62,000 nt of DNA from Phoronis australis (GCA_002633005.1 NMRA01000006.1:1136442-1198441); one strand, 5' to 3'. Shown: positions 1 to 12,437, numbered from the stretch's first letter. The notes: generated by a model from the sequence alone, not told the origin. Translations and numbers: made by a program.

Positions 1-117
1 AAAAAAAAAAAAAAAAAAAAAACTTGCTGTCAGAGCAACATACTTGGCGGAAGAATTCCGCCAAGTAACAAACTTAGTGGAAGAGCAACATACTTGGCGA
101 AATTTATTTCGCCAAGT
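1..117. repeat. Poly(A) run and two short hairpins
   Basis: The window opens with 22 A residues. Two near-identical hairpins follow. The first (42-66) has 11-base arms starting acttggcgg and a 3-base loop; the second (92-117) has arms starting acttggcga and a 4-base loop. Each is preceded by gagcaacat, so they are two units of a diverged tandem repeat. Arm differences are matched on both sides, which is compensatory. Likely a mobile-element or satellite fragment; identity unknown. Confidence 0.6.
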
Positions 118-462
118 AAAAATAGGTTTGCTTTGAAAGCAACTAAATTTCCGTGACTTATGTTTACAAAATTCTTTACACCAATACTACTGTCCGTTCG
201 AAGTAGACTGAGAAATTGCTGTTTTTTCATCCCTTGCTTTCTAAATTTTTTGTATGACTATTGAAATATTCACATAATCATAATTGACATAAGAGTTATT
301 ATTTCTATCTCGTTTGATGATTATTTGAGAAAAATATTAGCAAATATTGGAGACGGTATTGGCCTTTAGTTGTTGACAATAGGAGTTGGTGATAACTTCA
401 ATGTTCGAAGTTGACCACCTCAGTATCAGCGTTATGCTGTATCCACCTGTTTACTGCATAGT

Positions 463-571
463 TAACTAGCGCTGTTGACTAGCGCTGTTGACTAGCGCTG
501 TTGACTAGCGCTGTTGACTAGCGCTGTTGACTAGGGCTGTTGACTAGCGCTGATAACTAGCACTGTTAACT
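463..571. repeat. 13-base tandem repeat
   Basis: About eight copies of ctagcgctgttga, with single-base changes in the last copies. A simple minisatellite, with no coding role seen. Confidence 0.85.
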
Positions 572-2427
572 TTTATCCAGAACCCAAGTTAACCATTCGT
601 ACTGCCCGTAACTGCCCAAAACATTGATGCATCGTCATTAGTAAGGGCCTGTAGAGAATAGTTGCATTCAGGGGTTCACCCAGGAGCTCTTGGAACTGCT
701 GCTAGCAAGTTAAGAGAGAGATATCCATGCTCACTTACTTAAAGGGAAATAAATTTTATTTTAATACGTGTCTTGATTAGCTTTCACATTCATGTTTTGC
801 TTCACAAATATTCTTTTCTAAATGCAGTAGGTCCTGGTCACAGAGGACCAGAAGTGCCAAACTTGTGGTTACTACTATAGCCAGCTATGAAAGTAGTGCA
901 GCAGTAGTGCATTCTTTTGACCTATGAGGTCATCTAGGTTGTTGGTTGTGCTAGTTTGTGAACATAGTTGTTTATGTTTTCATAATGCTTACCAAGTTAT
1001 AACTTGGTAATAGAGATGTTAAGTTAAAGCAATGGGTTGGGATTTTAAGTTTGCTTTTGTTTTCTTTTAACAATTAAATTATATGTACTTTAGGTCTTTG
1101 CTAAATGTGATCTGTTGGTTTTGATTTTGAAGTCAGTCCTTAGTGAGAAATATATGTAATTAGCAATGTGTAGTGGGCAATGGCAAAGTTTTTATGCTCG
1201 TCTGCTTGTACCAATACCATGTAGTTGATGGAACGTTTTCATTGGTACTGAAACTAACACTAGGAAGTGAACTGATTTCCTGGAAATAGTTCCTCTTTCT
1301 CGTTGATCATTATCAATGACTCAATGTTCAAATGATATTTCAACACAATGCCTAGAGGTATGTTGATGTATCAATGTGGTGAATTAGACAGTTGAACCTT
1401 AGTCGGGTCGTCCAATGTATGACATGGTGGCACTCAAAACGTTATCTAGGATGTGAAATGTACTAAAGTGCTTATAGTGGTAGAATGATGAACATTTGAG
1501 TAAAAGATATATAATTCCCACCTTTACCCTTTGACAACAACACCTTGTAATAACTGACACTAAAGTTAATCTTTCACATCCCATTGAATGGTTGACATGT
1601 CATCACTAGTAAGTCCAACTGTTTACTGCTAGTGTTCATGGCACAGTGCAATCCCCAAAACATCAATGCATCAATGTTGGTGTACAAAGCTTGAGATGGA
1701 GTATAAGAATGTAACAAGCTTGTCTTGATATTAGCAGCAAATTGCTCATGAAGATTTTTATGCTGTTCGCTGTTTTTATGCTTGGTTGTAAATGATGAAT
1801 CTGCGACTGTTTACATGACGATTTTCTCCACTATATTCTGCGGTATTTTATAACGTGCCCTCTCTTAGCAAATAAGGGGGTTTCGATGCTGTCGGCCAGT
1901 CCAGGTAAACGACTACATCTTAGTGGTGTGCAAAAATAAATAAAAAAAAATTCATATTTTGTGCTCTAAGGCTGATTGCTCAAAACAATGTCATGAAGCG
2001 TACATGGGTTTGGTGAGCCGTATCTCAGTGCAGGTGGCCCGAGTGATTTATTGTAGGGTAAAATCCTGTATTTTTAGCAAATAAAATCCTCTATATTTAG
2101 TGGGTAATGAAGTGTTGATTAAAGACTGGATTTTACTTGGCATGTTGAAATAATGATTACAATAGCAATGAAAATGGCGATTAAAACATCCATGTAAATA
2201 GGCCTATTCTCAGAGTTGCTTTCCTTGGCTGTGAAATACTTCTCCATCTTGCAAAACAATTTGATACAGTATTACCAAATTTACTCCATAAACAAAACGC
2301 AATATCAATGAAGACTGGTGTCTGATAGACACGGAACATGGTTTTCAAGTGGGTTTGTATGAAAGTGGGGTGAGGTTAACTGTATTTATTCCACCTCATT
2401 CTACGATGTGAACACTGTATATTTCAG
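572..2427. other. Non-coding stretch upstream of the first visible MuSK exon
   Basis: No convincing exon found on either strand. The MuSK exon at 2428 needs one base from an earlier exon, so this is probably intron. Signal peptide and earlier Ig exons expected for the family were looked for and not recognised. Confidence 0.5.
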
Positions 2428-3474
2428 CTCCAGTGAAGGTCGTGACTGAACACTCCAGCCCCCCTCGGTTGTACGTCCAGTTGGGTCGCACTGCCAGGCT
2501 ACACTGTGAAGTGATAGCCTTCCCTCCACCCAGCCTGGTCTGGCGCCGATGGGAGAAGGGTCGCAAGGGCACTACCACGGTGACGGTGAGTGGGAGGGGA
2601 TCTAGAAGAAGTAAATGCATGATGGGTAGTTGTTAGTCACATGACTAAACGAGTTGAAGAATAGTGGTGTACATGATGGCTAAAATTTGTTTTGCTGCTT
2701 ACCTGTTTAGTAAGGTGTGACACGTTTGTAGCTTTGGCTTTGTATGTAGGGAAGGTAACAAAATGTAGATCTTGAGCCATCCGGGAATTACATAACTATA
2801 TTGTAGTAGGACGTGTCTGCTGGAGTCAATATATTGTAGTAGGACGTGTCTGCTGGAGTCAATATATTGTAGTAGGACGTGTCTGCTGGAGTCAATATAT
2901 TGTAGTAGGACGTGTCTGCTGGAGTCAATATATTGTAGTAGGACGTGTCTGCTGGAGTCAATATTTGCTAATTCGTAGTATTTCATAGGTTGATTTACAA
3001 TGTTGCTGACAAGTACTCTGGTCATGTGGGAGATCTTTTCACACACTTTGTTGCAGTTTCCTGTACTCAAGACTTATTTTCTTAGTGCCTGTTGAGACTG
3101 ATTGACAAGAAATGACACCAGATGGTTAAAAACTAAATTGTTTTTTAAACTGTTTCTTGACAATTTGAAAGTGGTTGCACGTTGTTCTATTCATTTTGTA
3201 ATTGGTTCTCCGAGTGTGCTATATACTGCCAACCATTACAATGATACCATTTTGATTGTGCACTGAGCCACTTACAAGTGACTTATAATATGACTATAGA
3301 AACTACATTAATTCCAGATAATGAATGAGACAACTGCTGGTAAGGTGTACAGTGGAAAAACTCTGAGTGTTGGCGTGACTTCCTCACCCAATTATGTGTA
3401 TGAGTGTGAGGGTGAGAACTACATTCAGGGTAGGCCCTACAGAGCCAGGCACACCATAGAAGTTGTAGTCACTA
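2428..3474 (+). CDS. MUSK: MuSK Ig-like domain, two exons
   Basis: Exons 2428-2585 and 3318-3474 form one I-set Ig fold. The first carries the B-strand cysteine (RLHCEV) and a tryptophan (LVWRRW); the second carries the F-strand cysteine in YVYECEGEN. The intron splits the fold between these strands. Vertebrate MuSK has three Ig domains; only the membrane-proximal one is seen here. The exons join in phase 0 after TVT. Confidence 0.85.
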
Positions 3475-6400
3475 GTAAGTCTGTTCTACGTTCTTTCTTG
3501 TTGGTTAGAAATGCTGACAGTTCAGTCGCATCTGCTCAACACCCTGTTTTACAGCAATTTGTTGCGAGTGCAACAGAATTTATAACAATGAAATCAGTCA
3601 AACGCCAAATGGTTATTTTTTCTCAGATGAATTTGATGGCACTAAGCTTATTTTAGAGTATAGCTTTGTCTCATTTATTCAAGCATGTCTGAATAAGCTT
3701 TTGCTTGACTTGAGGTCTTCCAATGCTCTGAGCTCTGTATAACCAGCAACATAAATTATGTAAATCGGGGGAAGAAAGTGTTAAACAGAGATCTGCTCCA
3801 AACATTGTTCATCAAATTGTATTCTCAGTTTTGTGAATGACTTGTCATCGATATCCATGTTCATTCAAATCTTGTTTGGCTATCGGGTCCACGTAAAGCG
3901 TGGTTTGTGAAGTAATTGATTCTTTTCTGGATTGTAGTTTTGAGACCATGTTCTTTGGGTAACCACTTCAGTGAAATTAGAATTGGAATTGGTCCTCATA
4001 CTCCACCGTGTTCCCACCATTGTCTAAGTTTGCCATAAAATTATTTTCAAAGCATCATCGTCAAGCTTTCAAGCATCTTACATGTAGTTCTAGATGGTTT
4101 ATAACACCAGACATACTGTCCATAAGCTCTCTGTACTTAGTGTTGTAGAAAATGATAAAAGTTGATTTGCCGTATTTCAGAGCTTGAATTATTTCTTCAC
4201 TCAAGGGCAAAATCAAGACTGTAAAACCAAGAGTTGTCCATGAAGTACGTGCACATTCCAGACAGTGTCCAGGGCCGGATCCAGGACTTTGAGTTAGGGG
4301 GGGCCAGGGCAGAGTATTAGCCAGAATTTTGCCCGTCAGACATTCGCATCCCCGTACTGCCAAATGGAAAATGGGAGAATTTTAGGAGGGGCCATGGCCC
4401 CCTTGCCCCCCCTCTAAATCCACCACTGGTGTCACTCCTGTTGTGTGCCCTGAACGTGCATGCACAATCCCTTTTCAAACATCTCTCGTCACCTGTTGTT
4501 TGTTCTAATGGTGCTTTCTGATTGATTTTAGATTACACCACTAGAAAAACAACTACATCTGCACCGCCAGTCACTACTTCTGTCCCTACTACCACGACAA
4601 CTGTTGCCATGACTACCACAGACTCTACAGTGCAAACAAGCATAAAGTAAGTTAAATTGTATTAGCCATCCTAATTTACAAAGGAATGTTTTAGGTGAGT
4701 TTGTTGTAGTTTTATGAATGCTCTGTGTTGCTCAAAATTTGTGTGCCATGTTCCCATCTACTATAGAAAATACAACAGTTTGAAATTCGGTTGTGTATAT
4801 GCATACCTGCATACCAGTCTCAGAAACTGTGTTGGGAGTTACTTAAAGGTAAATGTTCAGATGCAGAGGCTTAATTGGTATAAAATAACAAATAAACAAA
4901 TTTCTTTTGTTAGTGTACATGTAAACTGGGTATGAAAAGGGTGTTTCTAATGCATGGCAAACAGTTAAATGTTATTGGCCACAGCAATTAATTTTTCATT
5001 GTGACTTGTTGTTTGGTTTGGCTTAGCTTTGCTGTTTGTATCCTTACATTGGGACACTATTGTATAACTCTGTGGTACCGTTATGTTTCAGCCCATCCAG
5101 TCAGTGCGTCATTTACACTGGTTCTGTATGCCGTAACTATCTCAAGGGCCGTGTAGTTTACTACAAGCCAGGTACACCCTTGGCCAGAGTGGAAGAGGCT
5201 GTACTCAAGCTCATGGAAGACGTTCTCTCACACTATGCCCAAGGAACATGCCTAGAAGAACTGAACAAGCTAGTCTGTCACAGTGCATTCCCTGACTGCA
5301 CCAAGTCTAATGTGGGTGGCCAATCTTGGCCTGTTTGTCGGTACGTTATTCTTGCTAAGTATACCTTGTTTTCACCTGCCAACAAAACGGACAGTAATCC
5401 TGCACTTATTTTGCATAGAAATATTTGCCAGAGGTGTCATTTTTATTTGCCCACATTTTTGTGGTCGCATATTGTCTTCTTCCTGCCTGGTCGTCCAGTC
5501 GTGTGGTCATCCGGATGTCTGCTTGATATGTTAAAAAACTCTAGCGGTATTTTGATGAAATTTACCATAAGGATGTTGGGCATCACTATAGCGGTGCATC
5601 GTTGCACTTTTCAACTGGCCCAACCCCCCCCAGAGCTAGGGGGATGGGGCTTTTCAGTGTTTTGGGAGTGCGGTTCCAGATGATGCCCATTCTGTTACAA
5701 GGTCAGATCAGGCATTTTGGAAATTCTTTAAGACAGTTGCTTGTTTAAACACTAAAACCTGTCAAAAAAGTTTTCACTAATTCAAATTGTGGCTAGGACA
5801 TTTTCGCTTTATTTGTAGTTTTTGATAGTTAACTTTGCTAAGTTTATTGACATAAACCATGAGTTTTTCGGAAAATCATCAAATTTTAGTGTTCAAGATT
5901 AATATTCCTTTTTTGTTGTTTTTGCATTGAATTCATCTAAATATCTCGCCTGAATATTGACCTGTCATAGTTTTCAGCACTAAAACTTGATTTATAATGT
6001 ACACTTTAAGTAAGTACTTCACCTGGACGAATGATAACTTTCATCCTCTGGTCATTAAAATTGCCAGTATCAGATGGGTGTTAAAAAGGCATTGAATGTG
6101 AAAACTAATCAAAAATATCTTTTAAACTATTCCTGACGAAAGTACCATCTCATGTCTAGTGCAGAGTAATTCACCTGTGAGGAAATTTCCAGAAATCACA
6201 AAATTTACGATTTTTGAAATACGTGCGAAGGAAAAACTCTGTGGTTACTACAGTTTCTAATTTCCCTCCCACTTATGATAAATGCACTGACACGCAGTTG
6301 CTTGAAGTGGCTTCAGGTCAAATGTCACATTTTCCATATACGGGAAATGTGTTATGTCTATGTCTTGCCATACCAAAGAAGATGTGCTTTGCCTTGTGGA

Positions 6401-9400
6401 AGAAAAAATTGCAAAGAGGCGAGCAATTGACAGATTGTTTTTTTTTTGAAATTTGAAGTTTGAAACTGTAAGAAAATGCTTTGATATCAGAAATTTAATA
6501 AAATCTTTACGAACAAACTCTAAAAATACCTGGTGAGCTGGTTGAATTCTGTTTCAGTTGCGGAGAACCACTTTCAACATGATTGCAATTTAATCTGTTT
6601 ATTGCGTTCCAAACCTCTTTAAGTTTATTTTTGTGTGAAACAAATAATTGCACGTGTTATCTTGACCATATGATGCACTTTTATTTCAGGGAAGACTGCC
6701 TGGCCATCAGTAGTTCTACATGTTTCAGTATCTGGGCTCTGCTCACCAAACAGATGAGGTGTAGCTCCACTCCCCTCACTCAGTTCCCAATGACGTGTCA
6801 GGGACTCCCCAGCAGATATAATACCTCGTGTACAGACTTGCACCTCTTTCCACGACATTCCTCATTCACAGGTGTGTTGCTGTTTGCGTTTTCTGGGTCA
6901 ATGTGCCGGGGAAAGTGTTGGGACTCTAGAACTACTTTGTAGTGGCTGCTGTTGATGACAGAAAATGCAGAAATCTCTTTAATTGTAGAATACTATGATA
7001 GTTGCCCCATCCTACATGTGATCACAGGAGTTATAAACTTAAATATTGTTTTATTGTAATCTTGGAATGTCTGAATTAGGTAGTGCAGTGAGGTACGTTG
7101 CACATTCTCCTGAAACATCCTTTGAATTTTTAGTGGTGCATGGCAATATTTTGGTATGGAAACCATTTTAAGGGTTTTCTTGCTATACGGTATGAATGAT
7201 GATAATATGATTGCAATTTATTACATTTTGGACCAATTGGAATTTAGTTGTCGCTTATGTAACACTTTTAATTCACTCTTAATTGAAGTAAGCAATTTTG
7301 TCTGGATCTTATTATTGCTGTATGTAGTGTCAACAATGTTAAATCTTTCGTTTGGGGATTTTTTGTTTATGACTGTATTCAATTTCATATTAATAAGTTT
7401 TATAGAGCATCGCCATGCATTTCAGATGACTGTTACCGAGACAAAGGTCGTTACTATAACGGCACTGTCAACATTACCAGATCAGGCCATGCATGCCAGT
7501 CCTGGTCCGCAAGTCACCCACACGCACATAATTATGATCCAGCTGTCTTCATGGAACTGCCGAAGTTAGACAACTTCTGCCGTAACCCAGGTGACAAAGA
7601 GGACCGGCCATATTGTTTCACAGTAAACAAAACTGTGCGGTGGGAGTATTGTGATATACCTAAGTGTGGTGAGTTGAGTGATTATTGGAATTGTGTGGTG
7701 TATTTAACTTACTTAGTTTTTAAAACATTGACTTAATGTCTTCTTGTTAAAAATCGGCTAAAATTGCCAGCCATTTTTCTAGTGATCCTGGTGTAATGTT
7801 TTGTGTTTTCCTTCTGGATTTTTGCCCGACTTGTATAAAGAATTTTTGATGAAATTTGTCAACTTTCTATCAACAGTTCTTGAAAAAATACACTTGAGTG
7901 TGATAAGCTTAAGTGATGTACCTGCACGTAGTTAGTATACAGTGTGGTATGTTAAAGTGATGTACCTGCAGGTAGTTAGTATACAGTGTGGTATGTTAAA
8001 GTGATGTACCTGCAGGTAGTTAGTATACAGTGTGGTATGTTAAAGTGATGTACCTGCAGGTAGTTAGTATACAGTGTGGTATGTTAAAGTGATGTACCTG
8101 CAGGTAGTTAGTATACAGTGTGGTATGTTAAAGTGATGTACCTGCAGGTAGTTAGTATACAGTGTGGTATGTTAAAGTGATGTACCTGCAGGTAGTTAGT
8201 ATACAGTGTGGTATGTTAAAGTGATGTACCTGCAGGTAGTTAGTATACAGTGTGGTATGTTAAAGTGATGTACCTGCAGGTAGTTAGTATACAGTGTGGT
8301 ATGTTAAAGTGATGTACCTGCAGGTAGTTAGTATACAGTGTGGTATGTTAAAGTGATGTACCTGCAGGTAGTTAGTATACAGTGTGGTATGTTAAAGTGA
8401 TGTACCTGCAGGTAGTTAGTATACAGTGTGGTATGTTAAAGTGATGTACCTGCAGGTAGTTAGTATACAGTGTGGTATGTTAAAGTGATGTACCTGCAGG
8501 TAGTTAGTATACAGTGTGGTATGTTAAAGTGATGTACCTGCAGGTAGTTAGTATATAGTGTGGTATGTTAAAGTGATGTACCTGCAGGTAGTTAGTATAC
8601 AGTGTGGTATGTTAAAGTGAGGATCATACAGGTAGTTAGTATACAGTGTGGTATGTTAAAGTGATGTACCTGCAGGTAGTTAGTATATAGTGTGGTATGT
8701 TAAAGTGATGTACCTGCAGGTAGTTAGTATACAGTGTGGTATGTTAAAGTGAGGATCATACAGGTAGTTAGTATACAGTGTGGTATGTTAAAGTGAGGAT
8801 CATACAGGTAGTTAGTATACAGTGTGGTATGTTAAAGTGAGGATCATACAGGTAGTTAGTATATAGTGTGGTATGTTAAAGTGAGGATCATACAGGATTA
8901 TCAGACAACATACAGTGTTTTTACCAGTGGTTATTATATTGAAATTTGTGACATGCAAAGCATTTGAACAAATGCTATGTGCAATGTTGCGACTGCGTGC
9001 TCAGAAAACAGTACTTAGGTTTCAAGACAAGTTGCATGTAGAGATTCATCTGTCTTTATCTACATTGTGACAAGAGTTATGGAAATAAGGAGAAATTTTG
9101 TCATTGTAAATCATAAAGTTACCTGGAAGTTGTTTTGCTTTGAAATTATGTAGTGTTTTTTGCCTGAAGTAAAATTATCTGCTTTCTTGTGGAAATTTTT
9201 GTTACTGATATTTTTTAACTGTTTATTACTTACTCATGAAAATGTTAACGTTGTGTTGTTTGTTTCCAGATAAGAAGTTTACTACGCCATTCTTAGAGGA
9301 CTCCGGGCAGCTGGACGTGTCAACTACTCTACTGGTCATCACCATGGTTGTCTCCTCTATGGCTTGTATTATGTTTGTACTCGTTGTAGTCATGTGGCGC

Positions 9401-10453
9401 CGCATGAATCATCGTGCTCACACAGCATCCTACAACAGAGGTCCTCGCTCTCTGGCAGTGGATATCAGCTTGGATGAGGTGCCTGACAATGAGGGATACT
9501 TGCTGAAGTCAGCTCATTTAATCAACCCTAAATTGGAAAAACTGGAGTACCCACGTAATGATATCGTATATCTGTGTGATATTGGGCAAGGTGCTTTTGG
9601 TTCAGTCTTCAAGGCTCGCTGCCCGGACATTGTTGATCAGGGGATCAGTACACCTGTGGCAGTGAAGATGCTGCGCATGGATGCCACAGAGGAAATGCAG
9701 GAGGATTTTGAGTGTGAGGCGTCGTTGATGGCCGAATTTGATCATATGAATATTGTTAAACTTTTGGGAGTGTGTGCAATAGGGAAACCAATGTGTCTGC
9801 TGTTTGAGTACATGACAAAAGGAGCCCTGAATGAATTCCTGAGGCATTGTAGTCCGGAACACTTTATTGTTAGACAGCGGGGAAGTATGGGTGGTTACTA
9901 CGGTGATACACCCAAGTTGGACCACATGGAGCAAATCCACATAGCACAACAGATTGCGAATGGAATGGCCTATCTGTCTCGTCTTGGCTATGTCCATCGA
10001 GATTTGGCCACGCGTAACTGCTTAGTTGGCCACAATCTGTGCATTAAAATCTCGGATTTTGCTTTGGCTCACAAACTTGATGGTGATTATTATCATGGTG
10101 ATGACAGTGATGCTGTTCCCATACGGTGGATGCCTATGGAGTCAATATTCTACAATATGTTTAGTGTGGAGTCAGATGTCTGGTCATTCGGTGTAGTCCT
10201 ATGGGAGATCTTCTCTTTTGGGGTACAGCCGTATTATGGCTTGAGTCATGAACAAGTCATCAACTACCTCCAAGAGGGGAGAGTTCTGTCCTGTCCGGAC
10301 AATACACCGCAGGAAATCTATGATCTCATGTGCATGTGTTGGAGTCGTAAGCCGTCCACTAGACCAGTGTTCACTATGTTGTACCGATCCCTCAACATCA
10401 TTAAGGAGACATTGATCAATGCTAAGCTACAAGCCAGTCCTAAAAAGACGTGA
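2428..10453 (+). CDS. MUSK: MuSK-like receptor tyrosine kinase (5' end missing)
   Basis: Single-pass receptor kinase. In vertebrates MuSK clusters acetylcholine receptors and answers agrin/LRP4 and Wnt through its frizzled domain. Exons: 2428-2585, 3318-3474, 4532-4646, 5092-5340, 6690-6871, 7426-7668, 9270-10453. All have AG/GT borders and compatible phases, giving about 761 residues without a start. Order: Ig domain, Thr-rich stalk, frizzled CRD, kringle, membrane segment, kinase. The kinase segments [24 protein letters not shown] and [13 protein letters not shown] fit MuSK better than ROR, the sister family with the same ectodomain order. Odd points: DFG reads DFA, and no NPxY is seen in the juxtamembrane part where vertebrate MuSK binds Dok7. 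The first exon starts in mid-codon, so upstream exons exist. Ligand and role in this animal are inference. Confidence 0.9.
2799..2963. repeat. 33-base minisatellite, five copies
   Basis: Five almost identical 33-base units beginning atattgtagtaggacg, inside the intron that splits the MuSK Ig domain. The length is a multiple of three, so a long antisense reading frame stays open through it; that frame is an artefact. Confidence 0.95.
4267..4435. mobile_element. Short TIR element of the ggatccagg type (MITE)
   Basis: Left end reads ccagggccggatccagg followed by a G run; right end reads a C run then taaatccaccactgg. These are imperfect inverted ends around about 170 bases. A related element is at 58465-58590. 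It lies in the MuSK intron before the Thr-rich exon. No reading frame of note; non-autonomous. Confidence 0.55.
4532..4646 (+). CDS. MUSK: MuSK Thr-rich extracellular stalk exon
   Basis: This 115-base exon encodes a run dominated by Thr, Ser, Pro and Val between the Ig and frizzled domains, likely an O-glycosylated spacer. Acceptor attgattttag and donor gtaagt are good. Phases 1 in and 2 out match its neighbours. Confidence 0.8.
5092..6871 (+). CDS. MUSK: MuSK frizzled-type cysteine-rich domain, two exons
   Basis: Exons 5092-5340 and 6690-6871. About eleven cysteines occur in frizzled-like order (CVIY, VCRN, TCLEEL, VCHS, PDC, VCR, DCL, TCF, RCS, TCQ, SCTD). The family's CRD has ten, in five disulfides, and binds Wnts. 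The intron splits the domain after PVCR in phase 2. Confidence 0.85.
7426..7668 (+). CDS. MUSK: MuSK kringle domain exon
   Basis: One exon holds a whole kringle: it begins [15 protein letters not shown], has ACQSW in the middle and [15 protein letters not shown] near the end, and closes with [10 protein letters not shown]. All six kringle cysteines are visible. Kringles occur in ROR receptors and in MuSK of many non-mammals and were lost in mammalian MuSK, which is why ROR was considered. Confidence 0.92.
7913..8896. repeat. 44-base minisatellite, about 22 copies
   Basis: Unit begins gtgatgtacctgcaggtag and ends ggtatgttaaa; it contains the palindrome acctgcaggt. The first two thirds are nearly identical. 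From about 8550 on, variant units occur (ggatcatacagg replacing gtacctgcagg; tatatag replacing tatacag) and form a trimer A'-A-B that is seen twice before three more B units. Located in the intron between kringle and kinase exons of MuSK. Confidence 0.97.
9270..10453 (+). CDS. MUSK: MuSK membrane segment and tyrosine kinase exon
   Basis: One uninterrupted exon encodes the stalk end, a hydrophobic span (about 9325-9396, [18 protein letters not shown]), a basic stop-transfer WRRMNHR, the juxtamembrane part and the whole kinase. Gly-loop GQGAFGSVF at 9584-9610, catalytic Lys of VAVK at 9665-9667, HRDLATRN from 9995. The metal-binding motif is DFA, not DFG (10055-10063). The activation loop keeps the YY pair (GDYYHGDD) but lacks the upstream tyrosine of vertebrate MuSK. 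APE-equivalent [14 protein letters not shown] and RP near the end are present. Stop TGA 10451. Activity is likely but needs testing because of the Ala. Confidence 0.95.
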
Positions 10454-11499
10454 CAAATCCCCACAACCTCAAAGCAGCTTTTTGTTGTTAGTTGATGAAA
10501 CTGCTCTTTCTCATACTGATGGTCAAGTGTTGGAGCATTGTAATTTGTGGAATTTCATGTACTGCTGTCGTTTTTTAAAATGTACAATGGGATGATTGCT
10601 GGCTTGTAAACATTGGTAATAACACAGGTAGTTTGTGGATTTGTAACCTGAATTCATGGTCAGGTTTATTTTGGGCATGATCAGATGGTGTGTGCCTTGA
10701 AAGTTGCTACGGTAAAAATTCTCCCATTGGGGACAGTGAAAAATTAATTATTTTGCTCAAGGTTGGAGCTTGTCCCAAATTCTAGAAATAGGCTCTATTG
10801 GCTGTCCCAAATTCAAGAATTACCCAAAAGATGACAGAATTTCGCAATCTGTAGGTTGATAACGCATCCAAAATTTGAAAAATATGGCGAACGCCAAAAT
10901 TGCCATGTCCCAAATTCTAGAGACAGTCCCAGATTTGAGAATTTATTACAGCAATATTTAGCGTGTACTTATTCAATGCATTTTGAGGCTTGTTTTCAAT
11001 CTTTTATTTTTTGCTATGGTTCCTATGTTTCACTTGCACCAAAACATGTTGCAGTGGACCCTTGATTTATACTCTGGTGATATTCCATCCTATTATTTTC
11101 AAGTCCCTAAGTTATCTGTGATGTCATCGAATGTTTACCAGCTGAGTGATACCTCAGTGCATTTGAAAAATGAGAGCAACATGTCTTTGTGTTATTTTTG
11201 TACACTCCTGAAAATTTTGGGTGAATTACCCGATTTCTGTTCCTCATAAGCAATGATGCGTCTTATATTCAAATATGTATTTGCTTATCGTTAAGTTTAA
11301 GATGGACAAAGTGGAAATAGCTGTCAAGTATGTCACCGTTATGTAGTTGAGTAACATCGAATTAAATTTCTTTACTCTGTCAAGCTGTGCTGTACTGTGA
11401 GCAATTGTTTTAAGTGATGTAATGTATCTGTGATACTTTGAGCATTCTACTTGTTAGTTTGGTTATATTGATGTAGTACCTTTTTATCTCAACATTGCA

Positions 11500-11682
11500 A
11501 TGGCAGTGTATTTTCATGTGCCCACACATATGGCAATGCATTTTCATGTGCCCACACATATATGGCAATGCATTTTCATGTGCCCACACATATATGGCTA
11601 TGCATTTTCATGTGCCCACATATATATGGCTATGCATTTTCATGTGCCCATATATATATACATATATATATATATATATGTA
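11500..11682. repeat. About 32-base repeat, five copies, running into (TA)n
   Basis: Five units containing gcattttcatgtgccca and acatat, of slightly different length (30-34), followed by an AT microsatellite (about 11648-11682). The uneven spacing explains why three overlapping frames appear open here; none is a gene. Confidence 0.9.
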
Positions 11683-12395
11683 TGGGTCCAAGTTGTCACT
11701 TCTGTGTTGATGTCCAGTGTCCATCCTCATATTTACGTAACCACGTGGAAGATCTTCATGATGTCTGATAAACATATTTCTATCTTGGAAGTGATGTACT
11801 CTGTCAAAGGTTGATGTGATCCAACTGCTGCTATTCCTTCTAGAGGTAATTTTAATGTTATGGGTTTGTTGTTCATGTGTCCTGCAATGGATTTCTTGGC
11901 AGATATGTTTGTATAAAGGAGCGGAATTCATCTGACATGTTCTAGACATGTCCATCGTTTTGTGTACCCTCTAGTAGTAATTTTAGTATTTTGTTATCTT
12001 TATTGCATCCATCTCTATCAGTCAAATGATGGAATTTGGTAGGTGAGGATTTTAGGATGGATCTAAATACCAGTATGTCCCCTATTGGCAGTTTTACTTT
12101 TGCACCTGCCGCAATTTCTCCCAAGTTCAAACTGTTGTGGAATTTAAGGGATGAGTTATCATTGATGAGAGCATGGCTGGCATTGAGTTGTTTTGATCAT
12201 CGTGATATCATTCAGTGAAAGTTATGTTGTTGTGTCTCAACGTTCTTTAATGGATGGTCATGGAATTTAGTTGGCATGTTTCCTCTAATGTTGACTTTTT
12301 TACATATCGTTCTAGTGCTGTGTCCCCTAGAAGTAATTTTATTATTCTTTGCTGCAGTCTCAATATCTGTCAGAATTGCCTGTGCCAATTTTGGA

Positions 12396-12437
12396 ATGAC
12401 AACATTGCAATGACAACATTGCAATGACAACATTGCA
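12396..12437. repeat. 14-base tandem repeat, three copies
   Basis: Three copies of aatgacaacattgc in the MuSK 3' flank. A simple repeat. Confidence 0.8.

Noticed and set aside
2699-3070. Antisense repeat protein with [11 protein letters not shown] units
   Set aside because: An artefact of a 33-base minisatellite in an intron; no start context or homology.
9602-9997. 131-codon antisense frame in the kinase exon
   Set aside because: A shadow of the conserved kinase coding strand.
7426-10453. ROR rather than MuSK
   Set aside because: Ig-Fz-kringle-kinase order fits both, but [24 protein letters not shown] and [12 protein letters not shown] are closer to MuSK. A tree would settle it.
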